16,417 bases of DNA, from positions 1-16,417 of the forward strand of contig URBA01000009.1 in the NCBI GenBank assembly GCA_900545905.1, given 5' to 3'. How positions within the stretch are numbered: the first letter of the stretch is position 1; each line of letters begins with the position of its first letter. Below the pieces are notes generated by a model that had not been told where the DNA came from, searched no databases, and worked only from the letters and a program-made list of their open reading frames with translations. Positions 1 through 6,668 of the stretch are shown in pieces. The position numbers and the translations under genes were made by a program. This DNA comes from an uncultured Collinsella sp. GTDB lineage: Bacteria; Actinomycetota; Coriobacteriia; Coriobacteriales; Coriobacteriaceae.

Positions 1-42
1 CTTCTAGCTTCGTCGGCAGCGTCAGATGTGTATAAGAGACAG
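1..42 (+). other. Nextera transposase adapter, left end (artefact)
   Basis: Positions 10-42 match the Tn5/Nextera read-1 adapter, ending in the mosaic end AGATGTGTATAAGAGACAG. Positions 1-9 look like index or tail sequence. This is library sequence, not genome. Translating through it creates the artefactual N-terminus MCIRDR on the first gene, so that protein should not be started here. Confidence 0.97.
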
Positions 43-67
43 GGCGAATAGCGCTCAAAGAATTGAG

Positions 68-610
68 ATGTCGTTCGATAACATGAGAAAAATCGGAATG
101 GTTCTTTGTGCCGTGCTGGTACTTATAGCCATCGCTACCATCGCCGTCTTTGGTTCGGCATTTGTTGTTGCATGCCAAAGTATTTTGAACGGCGCAGTGG
201 TAATCGAGGGGGTCGTTGAGCTTGGTAAGGGCGGCAGCATCGCGCTCCCAAACTTGGCGCTATGGGCGGTTTTGCTCCTTGCAGGGGAGTTCACATTGTT
301 AAGCATCAGCTTCGATGTCGCCCGTCGTCAATCGCCTTTTACTATTCGACATGCACGGATGATTACCGTTATTGCTTGCCTATTTGCAATCAATGCCGTG
401 ATGGGCTCTCTACAGATTGGCAGCGATTTAAAAATAATGATGGGTAATTGTATGTTGAGCTGTCGTATGAATTCCGCTCTCCTTCAGATTGGTGACTCAG
501 GCATCACTTTGGATGTGGGATCCATCATTGCAATGATGGTTGCTTTCGCTTTGTCGATCTTCTGGCGCTATGGGGCGCTTTTGCAGTCCCAGTCCGATGA
601 TTTGGTCTAG
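68..610 (+). CDS. DUF2975 family membrane protein
   Basis: A protein of about 180 residues with four predicted hydrophobic segments (about 7-35, 55-75, 95-115, 150-172 from the chosen start). The RRQSPFT..HARMI stretch after the second segment and the C-terminal IFWRYGALLQ..SDDLV are typical of the DUF2975 family, whose function is unknown. The reading frame stays open into the adapter, which adds the spurious MCIRDR. I chose ATG 68; ATG 83 (MRKIG) is an alternative, and a true start lost beyond the insert edge cannot be excluded. It ends 10 bases before a YozG-like XRE regulator, a gene pair often seen in Firmicutes and Actinobacteria in which the small regulator follows its membrane partner. 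Family call good; role unknown. Confidence 0.75.
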   Translation: MSFDNMRKIGMVLCAVLVLIAIATIAVFGSAFVVACQSILNGAVVIEGVVELGKGGSIALPNLALWAVLLLAGEFTLLSISFDVARRQSPFTIRHARMITVIACLFAINAVMGSLQIGSDLKIMMGNCMLSCRMNSALLQIGDSGITLDVGSIIAMMVAFALSIFWRYGALLQSQSDDLV

Positions 611-620
611 GTGATTGACC

Positions 621-947
621 ATGGATTATCTCATTATTGAGGTTGAGACACTTTTGCTCAAGACCGGGAAAACAAATGCCGATCTAATAAGAGCGACTGG
701 GCATACGCCAGCTAACATTTCTAAAATCCGTAATGCAAAAATTAAGGCCATACGCTTGAAGACATTGCTCGATATCTGTGTTGAGTTGGATTGTCAGCCG
801 GGAGATTTGATCCGTCGCGTGAGCGAAATAGAACTTGAGGAACTTACCATCGCGCGCGCGCGGAATAAGATTTTGCAAAGACGCAATCCCGACCCCTCCG
901 AGATATTGCCCACAGAGGTTTACGTAGTAGATCTTTCTAAGGAATAA
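621..947 (+). CDS. YozG-like XRE-family transcriptional regulator
   Basis: A 108-residue protein with a short Cro/C1-type helix-turn-helix in its first 70 residues: the LLLKTGKTNADLIRATG helix, then TPANISKIRN as recognition segment, then KTLLDICVELDCQPGDLI, the closing motif typical of the YozG/HTH_26 group. Residues 75-108 form a charged tail (EIELEELTIARARNKIL) that may be helical. ATG 621 is preferred over TTG 615 because AGGTGA (609-614) lies six bases upstream of it. It is the second gene of a pair with the DUF2975 protein and is followed by a strong terminator. It lies just upstream of the RiPP-type operon and is the nearest candidate for binding the inverted repeat in that promoter, which is inference only. 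Confidence 0.8.
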   Translation: MDYLIIEVETLLLKTGKTNADLIRATGHTPANISKIRNAKIKAIRLKTLLDICVELDCQPGDLIRRVSEIELEELTIARARNKILQRRNPDPSEILPTEVYVVDLSKE

Positions 948-990
948 CAAAACAGAATAAGAAGACAAGAAGACAAACACGTATGCACGC

Positions 991-1032
991 AAGGCTCCTA
1001 CCGCAAACGATCGGTAGGAGCCTTAATTTATT
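991..1032 (+). terminator. Rho-independent terminator after the YozG-like gene
   Basis: A perfect 13-bp stem, AAGGCTCCTACCG (991-1003) with CGGTAGGAGCCTT (1012-1024), an 8-nt loop and a following T-rich stretch (AATTTATT). It separates the regulator transcript from the peptide operon. Confidence 0.88.
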
Positions 1033-1044
1033 TGAAAATAGTTC

Positions 1045-1076
1045 TTGAAATCATAAGGTTATCGATATACGATAAC
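1045..1076 (+). promoter_or_regulatory. Sigma-70-type promoter with overlapping operator-like inverted repeat
   Basis: TTGAAA (1045-1050) and TACGAT (1068-1073) are separated by exactly 17 bp. A perfect 7-bp-arm inverted repeat, GTTATCG (1058-1064), ATATA, CGATAAC (1070-1076), covers the -10 box, the placement expected for a repressor site. The binding protein is unknown; the adjacent XRE regulator is a candidate. Confidence 0.7.
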
Positions 1077-1115
1077 GGAGTATTAAAACAGACGATAAAT
1101 CGAAAGGAGGTAATT

Positions 1116-1226
1116 ATGAACTGGGTAATCGATCCGTGTAGCAACGTGCAGGGTGGCGGTGGTGGCTGCCGCAATTACCAGCCGTGTTCGCGCTGTAGCT
1201 GTTTTGGCGTATATGTTCATTTCTAG
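1116..1226 (+). CDS. Cys-rich RiPP-type precursor peptide (36 aa)
   Basis: A 36-residue peptide that starts MNWVIDPCSNVQ, continues with five consecutive glycines and CRNYQPC, and ends SRCSCFGVYVHF. Its five cysteines are at 8, 18, 24, 27 and 29. AAAGGAGG (1103-1110) lies five bases before ATG 1116, a near-ideal Shine-Dalgarno that decides this start and predicts strong translation. There is no Gly-Gly leader, no signal peptide and no obvious separate leader region; MNWVIDP may act as a very short one. A radical SAM/SPASM enzyme and two ABC systems follow on the same strand, so it is probably the substrate of thioether or other radical crosslinking. Its size and layout recall the Cys-rich peptides paired with CcpM-like maturases (Clo7bot and CLI_3235 groups), but I cannot confirm membership. 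Five cysteines is an odd number, so at least one would be unpaired in Cys-Cys chemistry. Confidence 0.75.
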   Translation: MNWVIDPCSNVQGGGGGCRNYQPCSRCSCFGVYVHF

Positions 1227-1266
1227 CAACGCGAACGCTAATGCTGGTTAAGACAGCAGAGGGTAA

Positions 1267-1311
1267 GCAGCGTGGTCGATAACTGCCATCCGTCGGCCGC
1301 GCTGCCTTTTT
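1267..1311 (+). terminator. Terminator or attenuator hairpin between peptide and export genes
   Basis: GCAGCGTGGTCGAT (1267-1280) pairs along all 14 positions with GTCGGCCGCGCTGC (1292-1305), using three G-U pairs, and is followed by CTTTTT. The stem ends about 40 bases after the peptide stop and 23 bases before the ATPase start. A leaky terminator here would give far more peptide mRNA than enzyme mRNA, as in many bacteriocin operons. Confidence 0.78.
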
Positions 1312-1328
1312 AATGAGGTTCATGAGAC

Positions 1329-2057
1329 ATGGGTAATGCGATTTCAATCAAGGATCTATCAAAGCGCTACGGCAAAAACTGGGCGTTGTCTGATGTTTCA
1401 TTTGATATAGATGAGGGCGAAGTGTGCGCTCTCGTTGGGGAGAACGGCGCGGGGAAGAGTACGTTGATTGATATTCTTCTTGGCTTGTTTAAAGCAACGA
1501 AAGGCTCAATCAGTTTTTTCGGCGAGTCTGGGAGAACAGGTCTGGCAAGAGCACGCAGAAATATCGGATTCGTCCCCGACGGCTGTGGGGCATTCTTGAA
1601 CTTAACCGGTCGAGAAAACTTGATCTCACGCTGTATCGAGTGGGGGCTGCCGAAAAGTGAAGTTAATCGAGTGCTCGCTGCCGTTGGCCTAGAAAATGCG
1701 GCGGATGCATCGGTAAAACAATACTCGCTCGGCATGAAGCGTCGTCTGGATATCGGAACGGCTCTTCTGGGCAACCCGCAACTACTCATCATGGATGAAC
1801 CCATAAACGGGCTCGATCCAGTGGGTGTGATTGAGGTGCGTGATCTCCTGCTGTCGTTGAAGGACAAACGGGATAAAACGGTGCTCATTTCAAGCCATAA
1901 CCTAGATGAATTGGAGAAAGTTGCGACATCTTTTGCTTTTCTCCATCAAGGCAGACTTCTCGTTAAGGAAGAAAACTCCTACAAAGACAGAAGTCTGGAA
2001 AAGCGGTTTTTGGATTTGATCGGGGAGGCAGATAATGCAACTTCTGCGACTGATTAG
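1329..2057 (+). CDS. ABC transporter ATP-binding protein (ABC-2/bacteriocin immunity type)
   Basis: A 242-residue cytoplasmic ATPase with the full nucleotide-binding set: Walker A GENGAGKST (37-45), Q-loop region at about 80-85 (IGFVPD, with Asp where Gln or Glu is usual), signature YSLGMKRRL (132-140), Walker B LLIMDEP (152-158), D-loop NGLD (160-163) and H-loop His190. Length and the NLTGREN motif (91-97) fit the BcrA/NatA-like branch that pairs with ABC-2 permeases in peptide export and self-immunity. ATG 1329 has TGAGGT nine bases upstream; an earlier ATG at 1322 is closed by a stop within five codons. Its 3' end overlaps the first permease by 23 bases, so the three genes form one translation-coupled unit. 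The substrate is probably the Cys-rich peptide, but lipid-bilayer protection against other peptides is possible. Confidence 0.9.
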   Translation: MGNAISIKDLSKRYGKNWALSDVSFDIDEGEVCALVGENGAGKSTLIDILLGLFKATKGSISFFGESGRTGLARARRNIGFVPDGCGAFLNLTGRENLISRCIEWGLPKSEVNRVLAAVGLENAADASVKQYSLGMKRRLDIGTALLGNPQLLIMDEPINGLDPVGVIEVRDLLLSLKDKRDKTVLISSHNLDELEKVATSFAFLHQGRLLVKEENSYKDRSLEKRFLDLIGEADNATSATD

Positions 2058-2838
2058 ATGCGAAGCCCGTCGGTTGCTCAGAAATCCAGCCTTTTTCGTG
2101 TTGTTGATCTGGGGAGTTTGGATTGTTAAAGATGTCTGTAATCCAAATATGTATGGGACTTATGGAACATCTGATTTAGGGGGAGTCGGCAAACAGATTG
2201 GTTTCTTTGCAAACATCCTCGACAAGACTGACCCGGCTGGTTCGGCGGTTCGGACGGCACTATTCATGACCTACGAGTGGTTTTTCGTTCTAGTCGGATG
2301 CATTGTTATTTCCTGCGCCATGGATTATCAAAGCAGGTCTTCTGAAGTGACGTATGCGAAAGGGACGGGTGTAGCAAAGGCCGTTGTCGCAAAGTGGCTT
2401 GTTCTGACGATTGCAACTTCAGCAGCGTTCAACCTGTTTTCGGGATTCGCTCTCTTCAAATCTCCGCTTGGCTGCTATGTGGATGGGCGGGTGTTTCTTG
2501 ATAGATACCTACCCGTGTTGCTTTTGATTGATGCTATTTTGGCTGCATTAGTAGCTCAGTCGATGGCAGTTTTCTATTTACTTAGAAATGCACCGCTTAG
2601 CATTATGTTGGTGTTGGTCGGGACGCTGCTCGCCTCCGATGAATATACGCTGGTGGTCTTTTCCAATCACGCATCGACGCTAATTCCCTGGTGGCTCTCA
2701 GTCGGACCATACTTACGCCATCTTGGAAATCTGTGCTTTCAAGGCCTAGCCATTAATCAGATCATTCTTTTCTCTGTTATTTGCACCGTTGTTTCGTTGC
2801 AGCTCGGGGTCATGGGAATCAAAGCGAGGAGGGGGTAG
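2035..2838 (+). CDS. ABC-2 type permease, first of two paralogues
   Basis: A 267-residue membrane protein with about six hydrophobic segments (first at about 19-32, last at about 240-260). The N-terminus LIRCEARRLLRNPAFFVLL has the short cytoplasmic amphipathic stretch before TM1 that is usual in ABC-2 permeases. After TM1 comes an exposed loop with YGTSD (43-47), shared with the downstream permease, and a second shared motif VTYAKG (105-110) after TM2. ATG 2035 lies inside the end of the ATPase gene, with GGGGAGG (2022-2028) upstream. With the ATPase and second permease it should form a heteromeric ABC exporter for immunity or peptide efflux. I do not recognise a named family beyond ABC-2 permease; low similarity to named lantibiotic immunity permeases is likely. 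Confidence 0.8.
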   Translation: MQLLRLIRCEARRLLRNPAFFVLLIWGVWIVKDVCNPNMYGTYGTSDLGGVGKQIGFFANILDKTDPAGSAVRTALFMTYEWFFVLVGCIVISCAMDYQSRSSEVTYAKGTGVAKAVVAKWLVLTIATSAAFNLFSGFALFKSPLGCYVDGRVFLDRYLPVLLLIDAILAALVAQSMAVFYLLRNAPLSIMLVLVGTLLASDEYTLVVFSNHASTLIPWWLSVGPYLRHLGNLCFQGLAINQIILFSVICTVVSLQLGVMGIKARRG

Positions 2839-2840
2839 AA

Positions 2841-3650
2841 ATGCGCTGCGAAGATATGATTAAGGCTGAAGCCTATCGAGTTATGAAGAGCAAAGCGCCT
2901 CTTCTGCTGATTGCGGCAGGTTTCGTGCTCGCATTGCTTTATTCTGTGTCTTATGAACCATGGAGAGCCTACGGAACGAGCGATTGGCTTGGCGACGGTG
3001 TTATGGGCTTCTTTCCAAACCCACAATATGGTTTTGGGGGAATTCCGGGAGACCTCGTTAAAGATGGAGCTCGCTACCTTTCCGCTGTGGCACCGCTTGC
3101 CCATTCTCTGTTCTTTCCTATTGTTGCTGTTCTCGTCATCGGCTATGCGTTTCGAACTCCGATAACGGGATCTCAATGGCTTGTTTCCTATGCAAGGGGA
3201 ATGAAAACAGTACAGTTGTTGGTTGCAAGGACTCTTGTCTCGATTGTCACGCTTGTCGGTGGTTTTGTTCTCTTTTCGATACTCGTTGGTGCGGTCCAAA
3301 GCGCGAGTGGCATAGGAATGACGATGGATATGATCGGAGAGTTTCTTCTTCGGCTGTCTCTTGCTGCCTTGATTTGCACAACGTTATGCCTGCTGCTCGT
3401 CCTGGCCATCTCGCTCTTTGGAAACGGCGCGTTTGTTCTATCGTTCATCATCCTGCTGCTTTATTTGGGGTATGGGAATCCAAATATGCCACTGCACTTG
3501 ACATGGCTGGCGACCCTTGCGTCCCCGCGACCAATTCAATTCATCGTGCCGGGGACGTTGCTATTTGTAGCGCTGGCAACAGTCGTTCCCATTGTCATCC
3601 TCGGACTTTGTTGGGCTATCAAGGGTGCTATCAGAAAACGGAGCATATAA
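2841..3650 (+). CDS. ABC-2 type permease, second of two paralogues
   Basis: A 269-residue membrane protein with about six hydrophobic segments and a strongly hydrophobic C-terminal half. Like its upstream neighbour it carries YGTSD (44-48) after TM1, followed by a GFF motif, and VSYARG (115-120) at the place of VTYAKG, so the two genes arose by duplication. ATG 2841 is chosen because GAGGAGGGGG lies just before it; it starts two bases after the stop of the first permease. Its own stop abuts the ATG of the radical SAM gene with no gap. It presumably dimerises with the first permease and is driven by the upstream ATPase. The role is inferred from context; the sequence shows only the ABC-2 character and the paralogy. 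Confidence 0.8.
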   Translation: MRCEDMIKAEAYRVMKSKAPLLLIAAGFVLALLYSVSYEPWRAYGTSDWLGDGVMGFFPNPQYGFGGIPGDLVKDGARYLSAVAPLAHSLFFPIVAVLVIGYAFRTPITGSQWLVSYARGMKTVQLLVARTLVSIVTLVGGFVLFSILVGAVQSASGIGMTMDMIGEFLLRLSLAALICTTLCLLLVLAISLFGNGAFVLSFIILLLYLGYGNPNMPLHLTWLATLASPRPIQFIVPGTLLFVALATVVPIVILGLCWAIKGAIRKRSI

Positions 3651-4937
3651 ATGAAAGAGTCTGAATTTAACGTTATTGAAGAGAATGATGTGAACGGTAT
3701 CACTATCTACAATACCCAGTCTGGTGGCGTTCTCGACCTTGACGCTGCGCACACGAATGAGCTGAATTTATATCGCAAGGGTGCTGCCGCCTTGGATGGT
3801 GATTTCGAAGAGGCCCTTAAGATGGGTGGCATGTTGGTAGATGACGATGTTGACGAGCGGCGAATGTTGATGCTTGAGAGTTTGTCGGCAAGGTTTGCAA
3901 ATGACTATTTAGGACTGACGATTGCTCCAACGCTGGCATGCAATTTTAGGTGTCCCTATTGCTATGAAAAGGGCTGCTCGCACCCCACTATGTCAGAAGA
4001 GACAATGACGGATATCGCAGAATTCGTGCGTTCCGGCTATCCCGGGATCAACGATCTTCACGTTGACTGGTATGGAGGCGAACCCCTACTCTGTGTGGAC
4101 ATGATCGAGCGACTGACAAAAGAACTGAGAGGGGCGATTAGGCCAGGCGCTACTTATTCTGCCGGAATGGTAACGAACGGATATCTCCTGACGCGAGAAA
4201 TTGCTCAGAAGCTTGCTGATTGTCAGGTCGGTTCGGTTCAAATCACTATCGATGGCTCAAAGAGGGATCATGATTCGCGGAGGGTCCCGGCCGACGGTCG
4301 TCCGACATATGATGCCATTATCGACAATATAATCTCATGTGCCGATGTTCTTCAGATTACCATTCGCGTGAATGTCGATGAGTCCAATAGCAAAGAGGTC
4401 GATGCGTTGATTGACGAGCTTGACGCTAAAGGGCTTCGCGGTAAAGTCGCGATTTATCTTGCTGCGGTCGACAATGTTAACGATACTTGCGCAAATGACA
4501 TTCATTGTTTTTCTCAGCGTGGGTTCTCTCAAGTTGAAACGTTCTTTATGGATAAAGCTAGCGAGCGCGGATTCAACGTTATTCCGTTTACGCCGTATGA
4601 ACCAGGTGTCTGCTGTGCGGTTTCCCTTAATTCGTTTGTCATCGATCCGCTTGGTAGACTTTTTAAATGTTGGGATGAGGTTGGCAAGGGCGAGTGCGCC
4701 GTTGGAAATGTTCGAGAAGGTGTGAAAGCTAATTCGAACTATTTGAAATGGATGGAGTATTTACCAAACGACCCGGTATGTGGCGAGTGTGTAATGTTTC
4801 CGGCTTGTATGGGCGGATGTCCCCACGCCGCGATGGAGGGTCAGAGAAAATGCGCGAGCGTTAAATTCAATGCAAGGCAGAGAATGCGGTTGGCTTGTAA
4901 TTATCAGTATTCGCATGAGGCAAATCACGATGTTTAG
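3651..4937 (+). CDS. Radical SAM/SPASM peptide maturase
   Basis: A 428-residue enzyme, normal length for SPASM peptide maturases. Residues 1-90 form a substrate-recognition-like N-terminal domain. The radical SAM cluster motif is C97-NFR-C101-PY-C104, followed by the SAM-binding YGGEP (141-145), TNGYLL (175-180) and ITIDG (198-202). The C-terminal SPASM region has the cysteine pattern for auxiliary iron-sulfur clusters: C321/C322, C340, C349, then C377-GE-C380, C386-MGG-C390, C401 and C416. Such enzymes use a 5'-deoxyadenosyl radical to form Cys-to-carbon thioether or carbon-carbon bonds in RiPP precursors; the Cys-rich peptide upstream is the evident substrate. The architecture resembles the CcpM-type Cys-rich-peptide maturases, but subfamily assignment needs an HMM search. 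GGAG lies seven bases before ATG 3651, and the stop overlaps the next gene by eight bases, so coupling is tight. Confidence 0.88.
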   Translation: MKESEFNVIEENDVNGITIYNTQSGGVLDLDAAHTNELNLYRKGAAALDGDFEEALKMGGMLVDDDVDERRMLMLESLSARFANDYLGLTIAPTLACNFRCPYCYEKGCSHPTMSEETMTDIAEFVRSGYPGINDLHVDWYGGEPLLCVDMIERLTKELRGAIRPGATYSAGMVTNGYLLTREIAQKLADCQVGSVQITIDGSKRDHDSRRVPADGRPTYDAIIDNIISCADVLQITIRVNVDESNSKEVDALIDELDAKGLRGKVAIYLAAVDNVNDTCANDIHCFSQRGFSQVETFFMDKASERGFNVIPFTPYEPGVCCAVSLNSFVIDPLGRLFKCWDEVGKGECAVGNVREGVKANSNYLKWMEYLPNDPVCGECVMFPACMGGCPHAAMEGQRKCASVKFNARQRMRLACNYQYSHEANHDV

Positions 4938-6561
4938 ATTTTGGAAGATATATCTCCTCCATAAGCCAAGGCTTTATGTCTATCTGCTTCTCGATGTCTT
5001 GTCTCAACTGTGCAGCCTTGCTGAACCATATTTGTTGGGACTGACTGTAAATGTGCTGGCGGCAAAAAATGTCCTCGGAATTAGTTTGCGGACGCTAGTC
5101 TTATGTATTTTCGCGATTGGCGTGGTCGCCATTGTGGGGTCGGTGTTGGCCTATTGGACTTCCCTAATCTATGTCGACCTTCAAGCGCATGCGGGATATC
5201 AACTTAACGCTGACACACTTGAACACGTCAAGCGTTTGCCCCGGAAGTTTTTCATCGGATTTGATGCGGGCTATTATAATCAGCAAATCAATCACGATTC
5301 AAACGATCTCATAATATTCGGAATAACATCGGCGTCAAATATCATCGGCGGTGTTGCAACGATTGTTTGTTCCTTGATTATGTTGATGAATATAAACATT
5401 GCGATGGCGATTGCCTGTCTAGCCTGCATCGTTACGGGGGCAGTAGTTTATCGATTGTTTAGCGGGCTGCTGTTCAATCGAGGCTTTGAGTTTCAAGAAA
5501 AGACCGCTGCTTTCTATGGGACTCTCCAGAGCCAGCTGGAGAGCGTCTCCTTTCTTCGTCGCCATTCATTATTCGATTTCTATTCCTTGAGGCTGCAGAA
5601 GGCTTTCGATGGTCTTTATCCAGCTATATTGGCTAACCAAAAAGCCGGATCACGGTTCGAACTTGCGAATCAGTTGATTTTTTCCTTTGCGCAGTTCTGT
5701 TTGCTCGCGATTGGAGGCTGTGAGATTGTCGCAGGCAAAATGCCGGTTGGTTTTCTGCTGACGGCATTGAGCTATTATTCGAGCGCCAATTCTGCTCTGG
5801 TGAACTTGCTTTCTTGGGGCAAAAGCTACCAGGCGAGCAAGGTGAGCGCCCAACGCCTTAAGCGCCTTTGGGCAATGGATGAAGAGGTGAACGGTTCTGT
5901 CCGCATTGGCTCTCCTGTTTCACTTGTGTGCAAGGGCCTGTCGATTTGTCGCCCTGATACCGATCGAATCATAGATTATCCAGAGCTCATCTCGCTTAAT
6001 CGAGGGGTCTTATACGGCGTGTCGGGCGCAAACGGAAGCGGGAAAAGCACGCTTCTCGATGGCATAGCTGGTCTATATCCCGATGATTGCGTTGGGACTA
6101 TTGCTTATGACGAGGTTGATTTGAGTCAGATTGATTCTATAAATCTACGCTCGTATGTCGTTGGTATTGCCGAGCAAGAACCTGATATCGTTAACGGAAC
6201 ACTCAGAGAGAATCTGACGCTACTCGCGGGCGATAATTGTCCAATTCTTGAAGTCGGGCGACTTGTAGACCAGTTTGGTCTGACCAAACTGGTCTCAACA
6301 CTTCCCAATGGTCTTGATGGGGTGCTGGACGAGCAAAACCATAATATATCGGGTGGTGAGAAGCAGAAGATTGCGATTATTCGTGTTTTGCTTAAGGACT
6401 CACCCGTCATGTTATTCGATGAACCGACGTCGGCTCTTGACGGAGCGAGTAGGTCAGCGTTCATTGATATTCTGCAACAGAAGAAAGAGGATCATATAGT
6501 GGTTGTTGTCTCGCATGATCCCGAGTTGCTTGAGGCTTGCGACGAAGTGATTGAGCTGTAG
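4930..6561 (+). CDS. ABC exporter, fused membrane and ATPase domains, no C39 domain
   Basis: A 543-residue half-transporter. Residues 1-310 hold a six-helix exporter domain that starts directly with TM1 (YVYLLLDVLSQL), so there is no N-terminal C39 protease. The ATPase domain has Walker A GANGSGKST (366-374), Q-loop EQEPD (415-419), signature NISGGEKQK (472-480), Walker B VMLFDEP (493-499), D-loop SALD (501-504) and His529. ATG 4930 is preferred to the in-frame ATG 4870 because the latter is buried deep in the radical SAM gene, whereas 4930 overlaps it by only eight bases and has GAGG upstream. It probably homodimerises and exports the modified peptide. With no protease gene nearby, leader removal is either unnecessary or done by a protein outside the window. 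A perfect 14-bp-arm palindrome lies within the ATPase domain at 6267-6295. Confidence 0.88.
   Translation: MFRFWKIYLLHKPRLYVYLLLDVLSQLCSLAEPYLLGLTVNVLAAKNVLGISLRTLVLCIFAIGVVAIVGSVLAYWTSLIYVDLQAHAGYQLNADTLEHVKRLPRKFFIGFDAGYYNQQINHDSNDLIIFGITSASNIIGGVATIVCSLIMLMNINIAMAIACLACIVTGAVVYRLFSGLLFNRGFEFQEKTAAFYGTLQSQLESVSFLRRHSLFDFYSLRLQKAFDGLYPAILANQKAGSRFELANQLIFSFAQFCLLAIGGCEIVAGKMPVGFLLTALSYYSSANSALVNLLSWGKSYQASKVSAQRLKRLWAMDEEVNGSVRIGSPVSLVCKGLSICRPDTDRIIDYPELISLNRGVLYGVSGANGSGKSTLLDGIAGLYPDDCVGTIAYDEVDLSQIDSINLRSYVVGIAEQEPDIVNGTLRENLTLLAGDNCPILEVGRLVDQFGLTKLVSTLPNGLDGVLDEQNHNISGGEKQKIAIIRVLLKDSPVMLFDEPTSALDGASRSAFIDILQQKKEDHIVVVVSHDPELLEACDEVIEL
6267..6295. repeat. Perfect 29-bp palindrome inside the ABC exporter gene
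   Basis: AGACCAGTTTGGTC (6267-6280), one T, then GACCAAACTGGTCT (6282-6295): a perfect inverted repeat with 14-bp arms and a single central base. It encodes the region around VDQFGLTKLV between the Q-loop and signature motif. It may be coincidental or a mRNA hairpin near the operon's end. Confidence 0.85.
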
Positions 6562-6626
6562 ACGCCGGAAGGTTAGCCCATTTGAGTCTTAATTTCTGCC
6601 ATGGTGGAAAGCTGTTCGAGGTTGGT

Positions 6627-6665
6627 GCTTACCGGAAAATGTAAGCCACTACACCTCCCGGTAAG
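6627..6665 (+). other. Competing hairpins downstream of the RiPP operon
   Basis: GCTTAC (6627-6632) can pair with GTAAGC (6641-6646), or CTTACCGG (6628-6635) can pair with CCGGTAAG (6658-6665). The two folds exclude each other. There is no T-tract, so this is not a clear terminator; it is the only structure seen in the 172-base gap before the antitoxin besides the toxin-antitoxin promoter. Confidence 0.4.
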
Positions 6666-6668
6666 GCA

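Noticed and set aside
1032..1115. Longer N-terminus for the Cys-rich peptide from a TTG at 1032
   Set aside because: That start lies upstream of the -35 box and the strong Shine-Dalgarno at 1103-1110 fits ATG 1116.
1116..1226. Lanthipeptide or class II bacteriocin precursor
   Set aside because: No LanB, LanC or LanM gene, no Gly-Gly leader, and no C39 domain in the exporter; the radical SAM/SPASM enzyme points to other chemistry.
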